DNA of 64,000 bases from Nemopilema nomurai. Taxonomy: Eukaryota > Cnidaria > Scyphozoa > Rhizostomeae > Rhizostomatidae. The DNA lies in NCBI GenBank assembly GCA_003864495.1, contig ML133426.1:930001-994000 (forward strand). Direction: 5' to 3'. Positions 37,301-48,078 of this stretch are shown piece by piece. Each line of letters opens with the position of its first letter. The first letter of the stretch is position 1. The translations under genes were made by a program, and so were the position numbers. The notes under the pieces are model-generated. The model did no database searches, was not told the origin of the DNA, and saw only the letters and a program-made list of their open reading frames with translations.

Positions 37301-40300
37301 CTTAAGGCTTATGAAATCATTTCCACCGCCATCGACATGGAGTATGTTGACTGGGTGATACTTTTTCTCCATAAATCGACCAACAGACTTTATTGCGGGG
37401 CTTGTAGCTCTGCAAAATACAATGTTTTTTTCAAGGGCAAATGGACATAGAAAATGAAAATACATAAAGGACATTATTAGTTCTCATTGCAAAATGACTT
37501 GAATTTTGTTAAGCCTTCAAGTATTCTTTGAGTGACTTAGGCCGTCATCAGCTGACATATGAACCAACGCCCTTAATTGGTTATTTAAAGTCATGTATTG
37601 ATTTTACTGACCAGCCGAATCTCATTATTTGGTCTGGTGTTCATTAATCGTTGCACGAACAATGTCACCATCATGTCGTCTATTGTAAATTTTCGTTTAT
37701 CCATCTCGAATGTGCTACAATTATACCAGAATGATTTGATATTATGATAAAGCAGACTTTTTCAGCATAATGAAAACTATCAACTTATCTAATCTTGTGA
37801 AACTAATCTATTGAAAATTCCATGTCTCAATAAGCAGGTAAAATGACGTCCTTCTGAACATCTGTTCTATTTTGATTTGAAAAGAAGCTAAAACTATTAG
37901 GCCTCATCGAGCACCGTGGATCACAAAAGCTGTTACAAAAATTTCTATGAAAAAAGCCATGCTTATTTTGCATTACAGAAATTTTGTAAGGAGGAGTCAA
38001 CCAGATAACAAGCTGGATGGTATTCAAAACATTGTACCTAAAGGTTTGAAAATGATTGAAGATGCAAAACGAAATTACTTTCTAAAGGCAGTCACCCCTT
38101 GGCAAATCCTGAGACCAGTGGTAAAACCTATTGGACACTGAAGAACGCTGTTCTTAACAAAATGAACATTCCGATAATATGAACTGTTCTAGAGAATGAA
38201 CTGTTTGTAATAGGTAATAGGGAAAGGTACAGCTGTTAAATGATTATTTTATACTGCTATTATACTGCTAAATGATTATAACTGCACGACTATTGACACA
38301 GGTAGTGAAATTCTACATAAAAATACCAGTACCTAATGCTGTTCTAATAAATGACTTTTCTGTTTCTAATGAAAGAATACTAACATTATAATAGGTTATT
38401 AAGCCCTAATAGACCACATGAAACATCTGTAAGAATGATAAATTTAAGCAATGTTGCATTAATTACTCCACTTAAATGATATTTACAAACTGTCAAACTG
38501 TATTCCCTGAATTATGGATAAATGCAAATGTAGCAAAATAAGCGAAAAGAGAAAATGTGAAGGAAAACCATCGCCTGATTTGCCACGTTACGTGTCTACC
38601 CAAATTATCATTTTTGGGGAAACAATTTATCTCATCTCTATACTCCTTTGCATTATGAGGTGAAAAAGGATCAGAAAATAAATCATGATGGATAGTAACT
38701 ACTGTCACAAGAAGAAAAGAGACAAATCCGGCATATTCACTGAAAAACAACACATGAAAGCACAATCAAGAAAATCAGTTTGAAATCTTTTCATGGAAGG
38801 TGATATTAAGATAAATGTACTATGAGACCACACAAAAAGGTGGGATCGTATAAATAAATTTAAAAGCAACAAATGCCAGAAGTGATTTTTGCGAATTGTA
38901 ACAAAGCAACGCAAGAAAAATTACGTATTTAACAATCCTTTTTTGAAAGATCTTGTATACAAGAAAATTCCAACCTTCTTCTACTTTAACTGGCTATACC
39001 TAAAAGTATTTAGTTATCACACCTCGAGATACAAAGGGAAAAATTCAAATTAAATGCTTGTTTTAAAGGAGGTTGAGTTGTTTAGTTCTACGACGTAGAC
39101 GTTTTCCCGATTGATCATTTGATCTATTGATTCACTTACAGTATTACTTCTCGTCAGATTAAAGGCACTGTTGACCAGCAGAATCAGTTTTGAGCGAGCA
39201 AAAGAGGGTGCCGATGCGATTCATGGGAAATGATACCTGGTAAACCGGAAAAGGCTCTTCTCCCTACTTGATTGTCAAATTGCTTCTGACCGCTTTAATC
39301 AATCAATGTACATTTAATTTCTAATCTTTAGTTAATAGATCTTTATATGTTCTATATTTATATCTGTTTCTACCTTGCTTCCGAAGGCAGTTTTTAGGAC
39401 ACTGAGAAGCTTAAGCTTATCGAGCAGTGTCCTGGTCCTTCCTCTCGATGTGACCACACCTCGTGATTCCTTATGCCTGGAATTACAGAGAGCTGGCAAC
39501 TCTCCTCACTCTGGGTAAAAGTTTGGTCATGCCAGGGACTCGAACCACGGAACCCTGGGTCCGTAGTCAGCACCACTGACCACTGACCCATCCTCGCACA
39601 ATAAATCCTGATTTCATAACAAGTCTATTCTAATCAAATTAGTAATGCTAGTGCTATGTGACAGTTACTACATGTCGCGCCACTGCCACTCATATCCATA
39701 GAGCAAATGTGGAAGTTCACCAAGAGGCCCTTGCAAATGCAAGCAGAACACAAGAGATTCATCAATGCTTGAGGAATAGTGTTATCCACAGTGCTAAGAA
39801 ATACTTGTGACGTCAGCATGCAATTTATACTCTGCTTGCGGGCACCCAGATCGCTGAGTATCCTCTTTCTACAGGAAAAGGTCAACTTCTGCATGATGAA
39901 AGTTTATTATGATGATCGTGAAGCCAAAGAGTTCTCTAGTTGAAACATCGTTCAATCTTGAAATTGAATACTGAGCTGTTAGGCCATGGAGTGTCCGGTT
40001 CTCGGTGCCACGGAAAAAGCCTCAAAAGAGCTTTTATTCAAAAGCGACAAAACTACACAAAATGTTTGTTCTCGCAATTCAAACCACCAAAAACGTTTTT
40101 GTGAGCACATCTGCCTCGTGTCTATGCTCCGTCAAATTGCTACTTGATTTCTGTAATCACATCTGTCAAACCTTTACTTGCCCGACTTGTCAAAATGCAA
40201 CAAATAATTCCAAATATTTATTTAATATATCTAGAAGCTATAAGCTTCCTTGTGACTGGATAAACATGAAAGCGGCTATATTTGCCGAAATGTATCCGGC

Positions 40301-43300
40301 TTTCGTTTAAAAGGAGTTTATGGATCACATGGGGCTACGTGAATAATCCTCATTCTCTTAAAGATACAGAACATTTCTGTACGAGTACCTGCTTTTAGCG
40401 TTGGATACGTTCTTCTCAGGTGGAAGAAAGCAAAAGAAAACATGGCTGCATGCACACATAATCTAGACGTATTTCCATGGCTGGCCTACTTCCTTGGTGC
40501 AGTGAATCTTCTACAAGCTCTAATAGCGGTGTTTGGAAATCTGGCCGTCTTTTTCATCTTCACAAAGACTCCACGACTGCGGACCCAGTCTAATTTCTGT
40601 TTGATGTCTCTTGCTGCGACAGACCTCTTGGTAGGAGCAGTTCTCGAACCGTTGCACGTGATCCAGTTTTTCTCAAAGGACTCTCCCAACAACTGCGTCC
40701 TCAACACTGTGCGTCGCTTTCTTTCTACCTTGCTTATGGGGGCTTCTATTGGCTCCATCGCAGTGGTTAGCTACGACCGGTACATGCATCTATCAAAGAC
40801 CGTCAACTATCCACAACACATGACAAACAGAAAGGTGGTTTGTCTGCTTGTTTTATGTTGGGTAGGCCCATTCACTATTCCTGCCTTCCGCTTCGCAAGT
40901 GAAGTCGTCTACAAAGTCTTTGTGGTGCTCTATATTATCGGTGTTCTTGTCATAATGGTCACGTGCTACGGATTCATTATGAAAATCGTGAAAGATCGCA
41001 AACGAGGCCTGACTATAACAGAGTGTCGTAGCAAGCGTGACGCAGCCGACATCAAAACAGACATGCGCGCGGCGAGGGCAGTCATTCTTATCATATCATT
41101 CTTCATTGGGACGTTTGCCCCACTGGCAGTATACAATATCGTTTCCGCGATCAGTGACCTCGCAACCACCAGGCAGGTGATGTCAAGGAACGAAAGAGAG
41201 GTTGGCTATGCTGTAGTCATTACAATAGCCATGGTCAACTCAGGGGTGAACCCAATTATCTATTATCTACGCATTCCTGAATTCCGAGCAACTATGAAGA
41301 GATTAGTTGGTCGACTCGTACCATCAATCGTAGCACCCGAAACTAGCGAGTCGAGGACTGGTGCAAAGGAAAATGGGACAACTGATGACCATACTCAATT
41401 TGAAGAACTCAGCCCATCTTCTTAGTTTTTCTTTTATTGGAGTTGATCTGTATCGTTTGTATCTTCAACTCTTGAAGAGACTCAGCTTGATCATTGGCAC
41501 CATTTTTGTTATGATAAGGATGAACGAATTCCTTTTCATGCATTTATTATCAGTATAAGAGCTTACATAATTTTATACAAGGATTATGCCTAAAAATGCC
41601 TGGATGCAGAACTTACAAGAACTTTAAAGAGCTATTGAATTCAAAGAACCACAGACAACTTAAAGGGGGACTCTAGATGTAGGAGCCTGGGGCACGAAAG
41701 CAAAAAGCCGGCAACATTTGTTCAGGTTAACAACTCCGAAGAGCGATAAAGCCTTAATTTCACCATAAAACGAATCAAAACCTAAAAAAGTTTGCAAAGT
41801 GTTCAAAATTCAAGCAGACGGAAAAATAGCAACAGGCTCCAATTGCTTCTTTCATTGAGATTCAGTAACTGTTTTATAATGATGGACTTCTGTTAATTCG
41901 AACGATTAGAGAGTGAGAGGGTTAAACATTCAAGAAGAAAATGAATCAACCGGTCATTGATTACATGACCAAGAAGTGATGCTTGTGAACAACTTACGTG
42001 TTGTCGTAAAGTGTTGCAACAGAGCTATTCGCCATTGTCACATTCGCTTCACAGTATGAATCACAGCTCATGTACCACTGAAAGTCTCCCGTCTGAGGCA
42101 TCATAAAATATCCAGTATATCGGACAGCATAAGTTCCAGAGAAGTTATCATACGCCTCGTCATAAATGCTGGGCCGACAGAAAATGCGTGTTGGGCTATT
42201 TGGATAATATAATGTGTTGGCCCCTTCGAAAGCTTGAACAGTGAGTGGGGTTGTCCAATTGATTTTGTTGTACTTTTCTCCCAGCAGCCCGTCTATTTTG
42301 TAAAATTCTACAAAGCAGAGAAGGGAAACTGTACGAAAAGGCTTACTTATAGAACTGGACAAATATTGTTAAGCATTCGGTATGATTAGGGAATGGAAAA
42401 TATCAATTCATCCAAAGATTTCTACTCAAATTCCATCAATATTTAGGCCTCAAAGCCATGTGTTCTTCTAGACAGTATTGCACATTATTGCACATTGAAT
42501 ATGATACATTTTAAGGTCAATGTGAAGTGAAGGAAAACTTTGAGTTTCTATACAAACCCATCGATCGTCGAAGATATCTTCCATCCAATGGTTTGATCTC
42601 TGTTCCATTGGGAAGGAGCATTCCCAGCTTTATGAAAAACGGGTCACTTGGTCCGCTAACATATCTTGCATCAATCTTGTACCTGAATCCTTTTATCAGT
42701 GAAAGGCCATTTGAAAGTTTGCTGTTAAAATAATGAAAAGAAGCTCGTTAGTCATTACGTCGACCTTTTTGCACAGAGCCAGTTTATTTAGCACTGCCTT
42801 AGCAAATACAAGAAAAATGAGCAAATAGTTCTTCATCTGCAATACACACTTGCTATCACTTTGCAAAGATGTACAACAATTACACTTCTGCTTGTATCGC
42901 AATTGTTGACATAAGGTTTCAAGGAACTATGTTGTATTCAACTATTGCATATTTCTACAAAACAATCCTAGCAGTATTCTTTCAATGTTATTTCGAGTCA
43001 GACAGCCAGATGTCAAAATATTTGTGTTTTCATTAGAATATTGCGATTTTAATTTTGAGGTTGCAAATAGAAACATTATTTGAGATTTATTTTGCTATTT
43101 TAATTGCAATCCGGTCAATTGATGGACAAGGTGCTAGAAATCACCAGCTATGACCAGCTATTTTTCAAGTGAAACAAAACTTCCATAGGTATAATTGTTT
43201 CTACAAACCTATGTATGTATGGATATGCTTTGACAAAATCTTCTGATATCACTCTTTCATACAAAAATTAGGGCAGCCGAATTGGAAAGGCATATATTGA

Positions 43301-44443
43301 TGATATCCAACGACTTATGGATCACATTAAAAGTCACAATTAATAACAAGCTAACAATTTCCAAATTAAAACCAAAAACGAGTGCATAGCCCAGCAACCT
43401 AGCTTGTTAAGATTTAAAATTCCCTCCTTCGCTTAGCTCCTTTCCCTCTTTCACTCGCCTTATTCTGCATTGCCCTACTATTGTTTTGGCGCCAATTATC
43501 ACCTTCCTTTTTATCATGACACGAACAACTGGTCTACCTCTTTAAATGAATTGTTTTGTCAAAGTTATGCATTCACTTCAGTTTTCTTATACTTGCCTCT
43601 TACCCTCATTTTTTTCTATTTAAAAAGCAGAAGCTATGATTTCTTTGCCCAACTTACCTATTGGTCCATCCAACTTTAGATGAAACAGTGTCGCTGTGTT
43701 TGACAGTAACAGGATTACCTGGTTGCAGCTCAAAACCAACCTCACAGTCCTGTTTGCATGCCACGATCATACGATGAACCCCAGTTAATGTTGGCACAAA
43801 GTAAGCCCTAAGTCGAAGGTGGTGATACCTGGTGGTAGAGCCAAGGTTCCTCTCAAAGTTGGCCAAATTTTCAATGCGATAGGGGCAGCTTGGATATCCA
43901 TTTACCCTATTTGTGAAGTTCAAAGATGTACTAGATTGGTTAAACCAAGCATTAAGGAGAACTCCAGGTTCTGGCTTGTAGAATCCTACAAATGAAGGCA
44001 AGGCACCTTAAGATGGCTGTACCTACTGCTGTGTTTAATGGCGAAAACATCATCATTCAGGGTCAAAGGACTTCATCTTGCTGATTTAATACCCATCTTA
44101 AACTGCTGCTAAGAGATAATTTCACTACTCTATTTTCAAGAAGGCTCCAAAAATTAGTCGGTTCATAAGGCTCCAAAAGTTGACCTACATCAAGAGTCGG
44201 TCATGGTTTGCTAGCTATTACACTAAGCAAAATATATGCCTTCTCAAAACACACTGCTGAGATCTCTTGAATATGGAAGCCCTGCTAACAGTGTTGGTGT
44301 TATCCTTTAAAATGTGAAGATAAAAGGGTAGTGTGACTACGTTTTCAAAAAGATAGAACAGCAAGAAATTATTTACCTGTTTGTAGCGTTATAGAGCGTC
44401 CGAGAAAGAGAACGCAAACTAGAATACATGTCCTGGAAAGCAT
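34342..44443 (-). CDS. Secreted PA14-PA14-FN3x3-PAN/apple protein (copy 3, complete)
   Basis: Complete nine-exon model: 44377-44443 (signal peptide, MLSRTCILVCVLFLG), 43658-43985 and 42558-42721 (PA14-1), 41998-42307 and 37234-37409 (PA14-2), FN3 exons 36447-36773, 35713-36012 and 34884-35171, and last exon 34342-34631. The coding length is 2,250 nt (749 residues plus stop) and every junction is in phase. The first five exons of 328, 164, 310 and 176 nt (after the leader) match copy 2 in length. The last exon is a PAN/apple domain: CFQLCRQC, CICASIN, a cysteine in LVCEISRN, and a final YYEVC. There is no transmembrane segment, so a secreted protein is predicted. It is clearly more diverged from copies 1 and 2 than they are from each other. 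Intron 6 uses a GC donor (36446-36445). Intron 4 contains the GPCR gene on the opposite strand. Confidence 0.85.
39394..39600 (-). repeat. tRNA-derived SINE-like element
   Basis: Read on the minus strand from about 39,600, the sequence shows an A-box-like TGGGTCAGTGG (39579-39590) and a perfect B-box-like GGTTCGAGTCC (39536-39546) at tRNA-like spacing, followed by a non-tRNA body of about 140 bp. It lies in intron 4 of the copy 3 gene. It does not fold as a functional tRNA that I can recognise. The 3' boundary is estimated. Confidence 0.55.
40442..41425 (+). CDS. Intronless class A (rhodopsin-like) G protein-coupled receptor
   Basis: An open frame of 327 residues with seven hydrophobic segments. 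The start sits in a good context (AAACATGG). Class A landmarks: GN in TM1 (residues 32-33), LAATD in TM2 (57-61), Cys85 before TM3, DRY at 112-114, P-rich TM6 (FIGTFAP, about 221-227) and NSGVNPIIYY in TM7 (266-275). TM6 lacks the usual CWxP tryptophan. The second extracellular loop is very short and has no cysteine, so the common TM3-ECL2 disulphide is absent. That loop form recalls melanocortin and lysophospholipid receptors and many cnidarian orphan GPCRs. The tail after TM7 is short and polar, ending EELSPSS. The gene lies inside intron 4 of the minus-strand PA14-FN3-PAN gene. The ligand is unknown. Confidence 0.9.
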   Translation: MAACTHNLDVFPWLAYFLGAVNLLQALIAVFGNLAVFFIFTKTPRLRTQSNFCLMSLAATDLLVGAVLEPLHVIQFFSKDSPNNCVLNTVRRFLSTLLMGASIGSIAVVSYDRYMHLSKTVNYPQHMTNRKVVCLLVLCWVGPFTIPAFRFASEVVYKVFVVLYIIGVLVIMVTCYGFIMKIVKDRKRGLTITECRSKRDAADIKTDMRAARAVILIISFFIGTFAPLAVYNIVSAISDLATTRQVMSRNEREVGYAVVITIAMVNSGVNPIIYYLRIPEFRATMKRLVGRLVPSIVAPETSESRTGAKENGTTDDHTQFEELSPSS

Positions 44444-46049
44444 TTCTCACTTCGGAAGAATCGGTCAATCTATGACAAAACAGATGGTTAATAAAGATTA
44501 CCCATCTGATAAAAATGAAAATTGAGATAGATTCGGTGTAAACATGCATTACAGCTTGCTGGCCTATTCAAGGAACATCAATATGGATTGACTGTATAAA
44601 TAAGTTTGCATATTAAAGGCAAATCTCCAGCTATACCTAACCTGTGAACATGACAAATATTTGAATGAATAATTCATCGCTTTCGAGAGATATTTGCTTT
44701 GTCCATCTAATGAGCAGTAACTTGGCTTTATTTGATGAGAAATACTGTACTTGATTTCTATAGTTTAGGACTTGATTCAGAGTATCATATAGGTGATAAT
44801 GTTAGTATGGCAGTTGCGTGTTATAACACGTATTCCTGATTGCATGCATGTTGTGGGTTTCGATGGCTTTCATTGTATGATGTACAGAGAGCATCAGCCA
44901 GCTTGTCCAGCTCCTGCTCACTGACTCCTTTGAAACAATTCTATGCAGAACAGTCCAAAAAGGGCGCGAATTCCAGTTTTCACCCAAGGCGTTTTGTAAG
45001 ATATCACCTTAAAGTGCGGAATTGGGCAGGAATGCTAGACAAGAGTTTTATGTACTAATCCTAAAGTGCTGTGTACGAACGTTCAGTAAAAGGTACAAGA
45101 ATACAACATTTTACGACAAGGAAGGAAAGACACAAAATGCAATAGAATGCCAAATTTGAAAATTAAATCGTCAAAGACTAAATAATACCTTCAATGAGCC
45201 GTTTTTCTCAACCGTCTGATAGAGATCTCCTTGCATTATGTCCATTGTTGATCGAGTCAAGGTAGGTTTCTTTTGCTTCTGCAAAGCAGAAAGCAGCCAC
45301 CTGTCCCAGAATACCCAGTGAATGATGCCTGGAAGATGCCGCCTGCTGGGGCTACATGGCATTCCCCGCTGGAGCTACATGGCATTTCCCGGGAGCATGG
45401 AAATCTGCACAGTCGTTGCATCTTTTTGACCACAATAAGTTAGTTTAAGTTCAATTTGCAGGTAAGCAAGAAATTCTCGACGAAGAATTTCAGGATCTAT
45501 ATGGAATAAATCGCCACTCTATTTGTGAAGAAAGCCTTCAAGGCTGTCATAGCAAATCAAAACCGACTGGCCCCAATAATAAGCGAGAGAAGACGAATTA
45601 ATTCGATGACACGGTAACGTTAAGTTCAATTATTGCTCGTGGTGTGACTCAAAGTTTTCTCTCCTCCCGGGCTTCGCTAGTAAATTGCCTTACGCTCTAA
45701 AACTGCCAGCATTGACAAGTAGTGCCTCTGTGTAGGGTGTGGCGTAAAGGGTTCGATGCCTTGTCAAAGAAAAAGCAAGCGGGTTAGTAATGATCTATTT
45801 GTAAGATCACATCCGGCCTCAAAGAGTGCTGGCCTGGCTTCCTAGCACCAGGTGGGAGCAGCAGTGAGACGACGCCCTTTCAGAATATAAACGTAGCTGT
45901 TGAGAAGTTGGAGGGCAGATCATTCCCGTAGTCACATGACCTTTTGGGCATTTTGCTGCGTTCACCTCTCTCCCTTACATATCTCGATCTTCTGCCAACC
46001 TAATGCAATCTACCATTTTTCTTCCAGTCCTAAGTGTCCTTGAGTCAAT
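44444..46049. other. Upstream region of copy 3; no gene recognised
   Basis: No domain, splice-consistent exon or RNA gene is visible. A short direct repeat, GAGCTACATGGCATT-like, occurs twice near 45,347-45,390. Confidence 0.55.
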
Positions 46050-47480
46050 TCAGCCTAGGTCTTTCCTGCCTTCTTCTTCCCTTGGCGGTTTCATGTATGA
46101 TGGTGTGTGTAAGTGTCCCTGGCCAGCACCTCACGTGTTCAAAAACCACTGCAGTTTCCTCCCTCTGGCCGTTTCAAGCAGCGTTTCAGATAGACCAACC
46201 TGTGCAGTGATCTTTTAGAGGATAGAGATGTTCGTGCAGTGGTCCCGGAAAGTGACACCCAAGGAATGTCGAAAGCAGAGCATTCCAAATTCGTGAAGTC
46301 TTCCCTCTCAAGTCGTTTGTTGAACTCACGTCTTTGCAGCACTATCAGCTTTATCAATGCATACATCAATTTGGTCTTGATTCCCACTCGGTTCTTTTTG
46401 GAATTCCAGATGTTCTTCCGTTTGAATAATTGCGACGTTGTAATTGTCTTGTGGTGATTTCTCTCTGCGATGTCATATCTTCATTCAAAGTGGATCCAGA
46501 GCACTTGAATGTCTCAACTGTCTCGTAGTATTTACCTCCTACTGCAACTTTCTCATATCTGTCTTTATATTCGTGTCTTGATGATTCGATAATCTTCCAT
46601 TCCATAATTTCTTGCCATGTTGTTGAGTCTTTCTGTGATGTCAGCAAGTTCTTCGCTGCTGCCAGCTATAAGGTCTACATGTTGTGCATTTTGCGTCCAA
46701 CAACAGATATTGTGCATTTTGCGTCAAAGCTTTCCACTGCATCCGTCATCATCTGTTTTAAGAAATATTTTAACAGCAAAGGGGACAGTATGCATTCCTG
46801 TCTTGCTCCAAAGACCGTCTCAAACCACTCAGGTCCACTTCCATTTATCAGCACAGCATTGGCTGCTTTGTCGTATGGTGCTTCAGTCAGTTGGACCAGG
46901 TTTAAGCTGATGTTATGCTTCTCCGTCGTGCACCAGATTTCTTCCACACTGTATCAAAAACATTGTGGAATAGACGAAGTTATGGTGAAGTTTTCGTTCG
47001 TGGTCCCTAAATTCCTCTCCAAATTTCGTACAATGGAAATCTTTTTTTGTACGTTGCAACGTTTATCAAGAAGGCCAGCTTTCCAGAATATTATCAGTCT
47101 GTGGCTTTAGCCTTTTTCCTGTTATTTTCAACACTGCCTTGCTGGCATGGCACATTAAGGTAACGGCTAAATAGTTGTCGCACTGTTGTGAATTTCCTTT
47201 CTTTGGTATTGGGATTATCAGTGACAGTGTCCAATGTGTTGGCCATTCCTTCTGTTTCTAAATCGTCATACAAATCTTATGTAAGACTGTGACAGATCTT
47301 ATGTAGGAATCTCCAATTTGGAGTTGCTTGGCTGGGATATTGTCCCCTCCAGCAGCTTTAGCCTTCTTTATTCTTGCAATTGCAAGTTCTACTTCTCTTC
47401 GGGCGATGTTTCGTTCGTCACTCACAATGGCTCTTGGTGCTCCCTTCTCTAACAACTCTGAGTTTGAATTGGGTAGCTAT
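46050..47480 (-). mobile_element. Degenerate RTE/craniofacial-type non-LTR retrotransposon (reverse transcriptase fragment)
   Basis: Minus-strand fragments in shifting frames follow the reverse-transcriptase order. At 47,455-47,258 is a KKAKAAGGDNIPAKQL-like thumb/finger motif. Next comes IIPIPKKGNSQQCDNY. Then FETVFGARQECILSPLLL (about 46,800) matches the GVRQGC-ILSP motif. DLIAGSSEELADIT follows near 46,660, and a C-terminal LMYALIKL and LECSAFDIPWV block near 46,340-46,250. Several stops and frameshifts, and loss of the F/YxDD catalytic motif, show that it is inactive. The family is judged from these motifs only. Confidence 0.7.
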
Positions 47481-48078
47481 ACGGCTCTTTAACATACATA
47501 GTCCAGCGTTACTGAATTTTTCTATTTTCTGTTAAAGGGTTGTCATTCTTGTCTTCAGTGACAGGTTGTCTTGCAGTACCTACTCTTTATGTTCAGTTGT
47601 TTGATTGTGCCAAATGCCGTTGTGCTGTCTTTTCTTTCAAAGCCTTGTTGCATTTCCAAGCATTTCTATCCTTTATAAAAGCTGTTCTTTGCTCTCTTAA
47701 TATCTTCCCTGACCTTAATGCTAGAATTCCTATTTTCTTTGTCAATATCGTCGAACTTTGCTGCTTTCAGCACACCCTCATATTGTCGGGTGGGTAAATT
47801 TAAGGGGATTACTTATAAGTAAAGGGGGCACGTGAAGGATTTTGCAAATGGGTCCTCAAAATTGGCAGAAAATGCATCTAACAAACGAATGACTAATTTG
47901 CCTTCAAAACATCTTAAAACTTGTGCATTCTATTCATAAATGTCGATGAAACACGTTTAGAGAACTCTCCTGAAGTGTATCTTGACGAAATATTGAGCCT
48001 CTTACCCAAAGCCATCATTCAGAGGCTTCATTCAAAATAAAAACTTTTTGAGTTTTGTGCACCGATTTGCAAGCAGAC
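47481..48078. other. Spacer before DMAC2L; nothing recognised
   Basis: T-rich sequence possibly belonging to the 5' part of the decayed LINE, then the region expected to hold the DMAC2L promoter. No gene is supported. Confidence 0.5.

Noticed and set aside
39536..39590. Functional tRNA gene
   Set aside because: A and B boxes are present but no complete cloverleaf or anticodon stem could be built; a SINE is more likely.
46617..47110. Plus-strand open frames of 97 and 143 codons
   Set aside because: They oppose the minus-strand reverse-transcriptase remnant, whose motifs explain the sequence.
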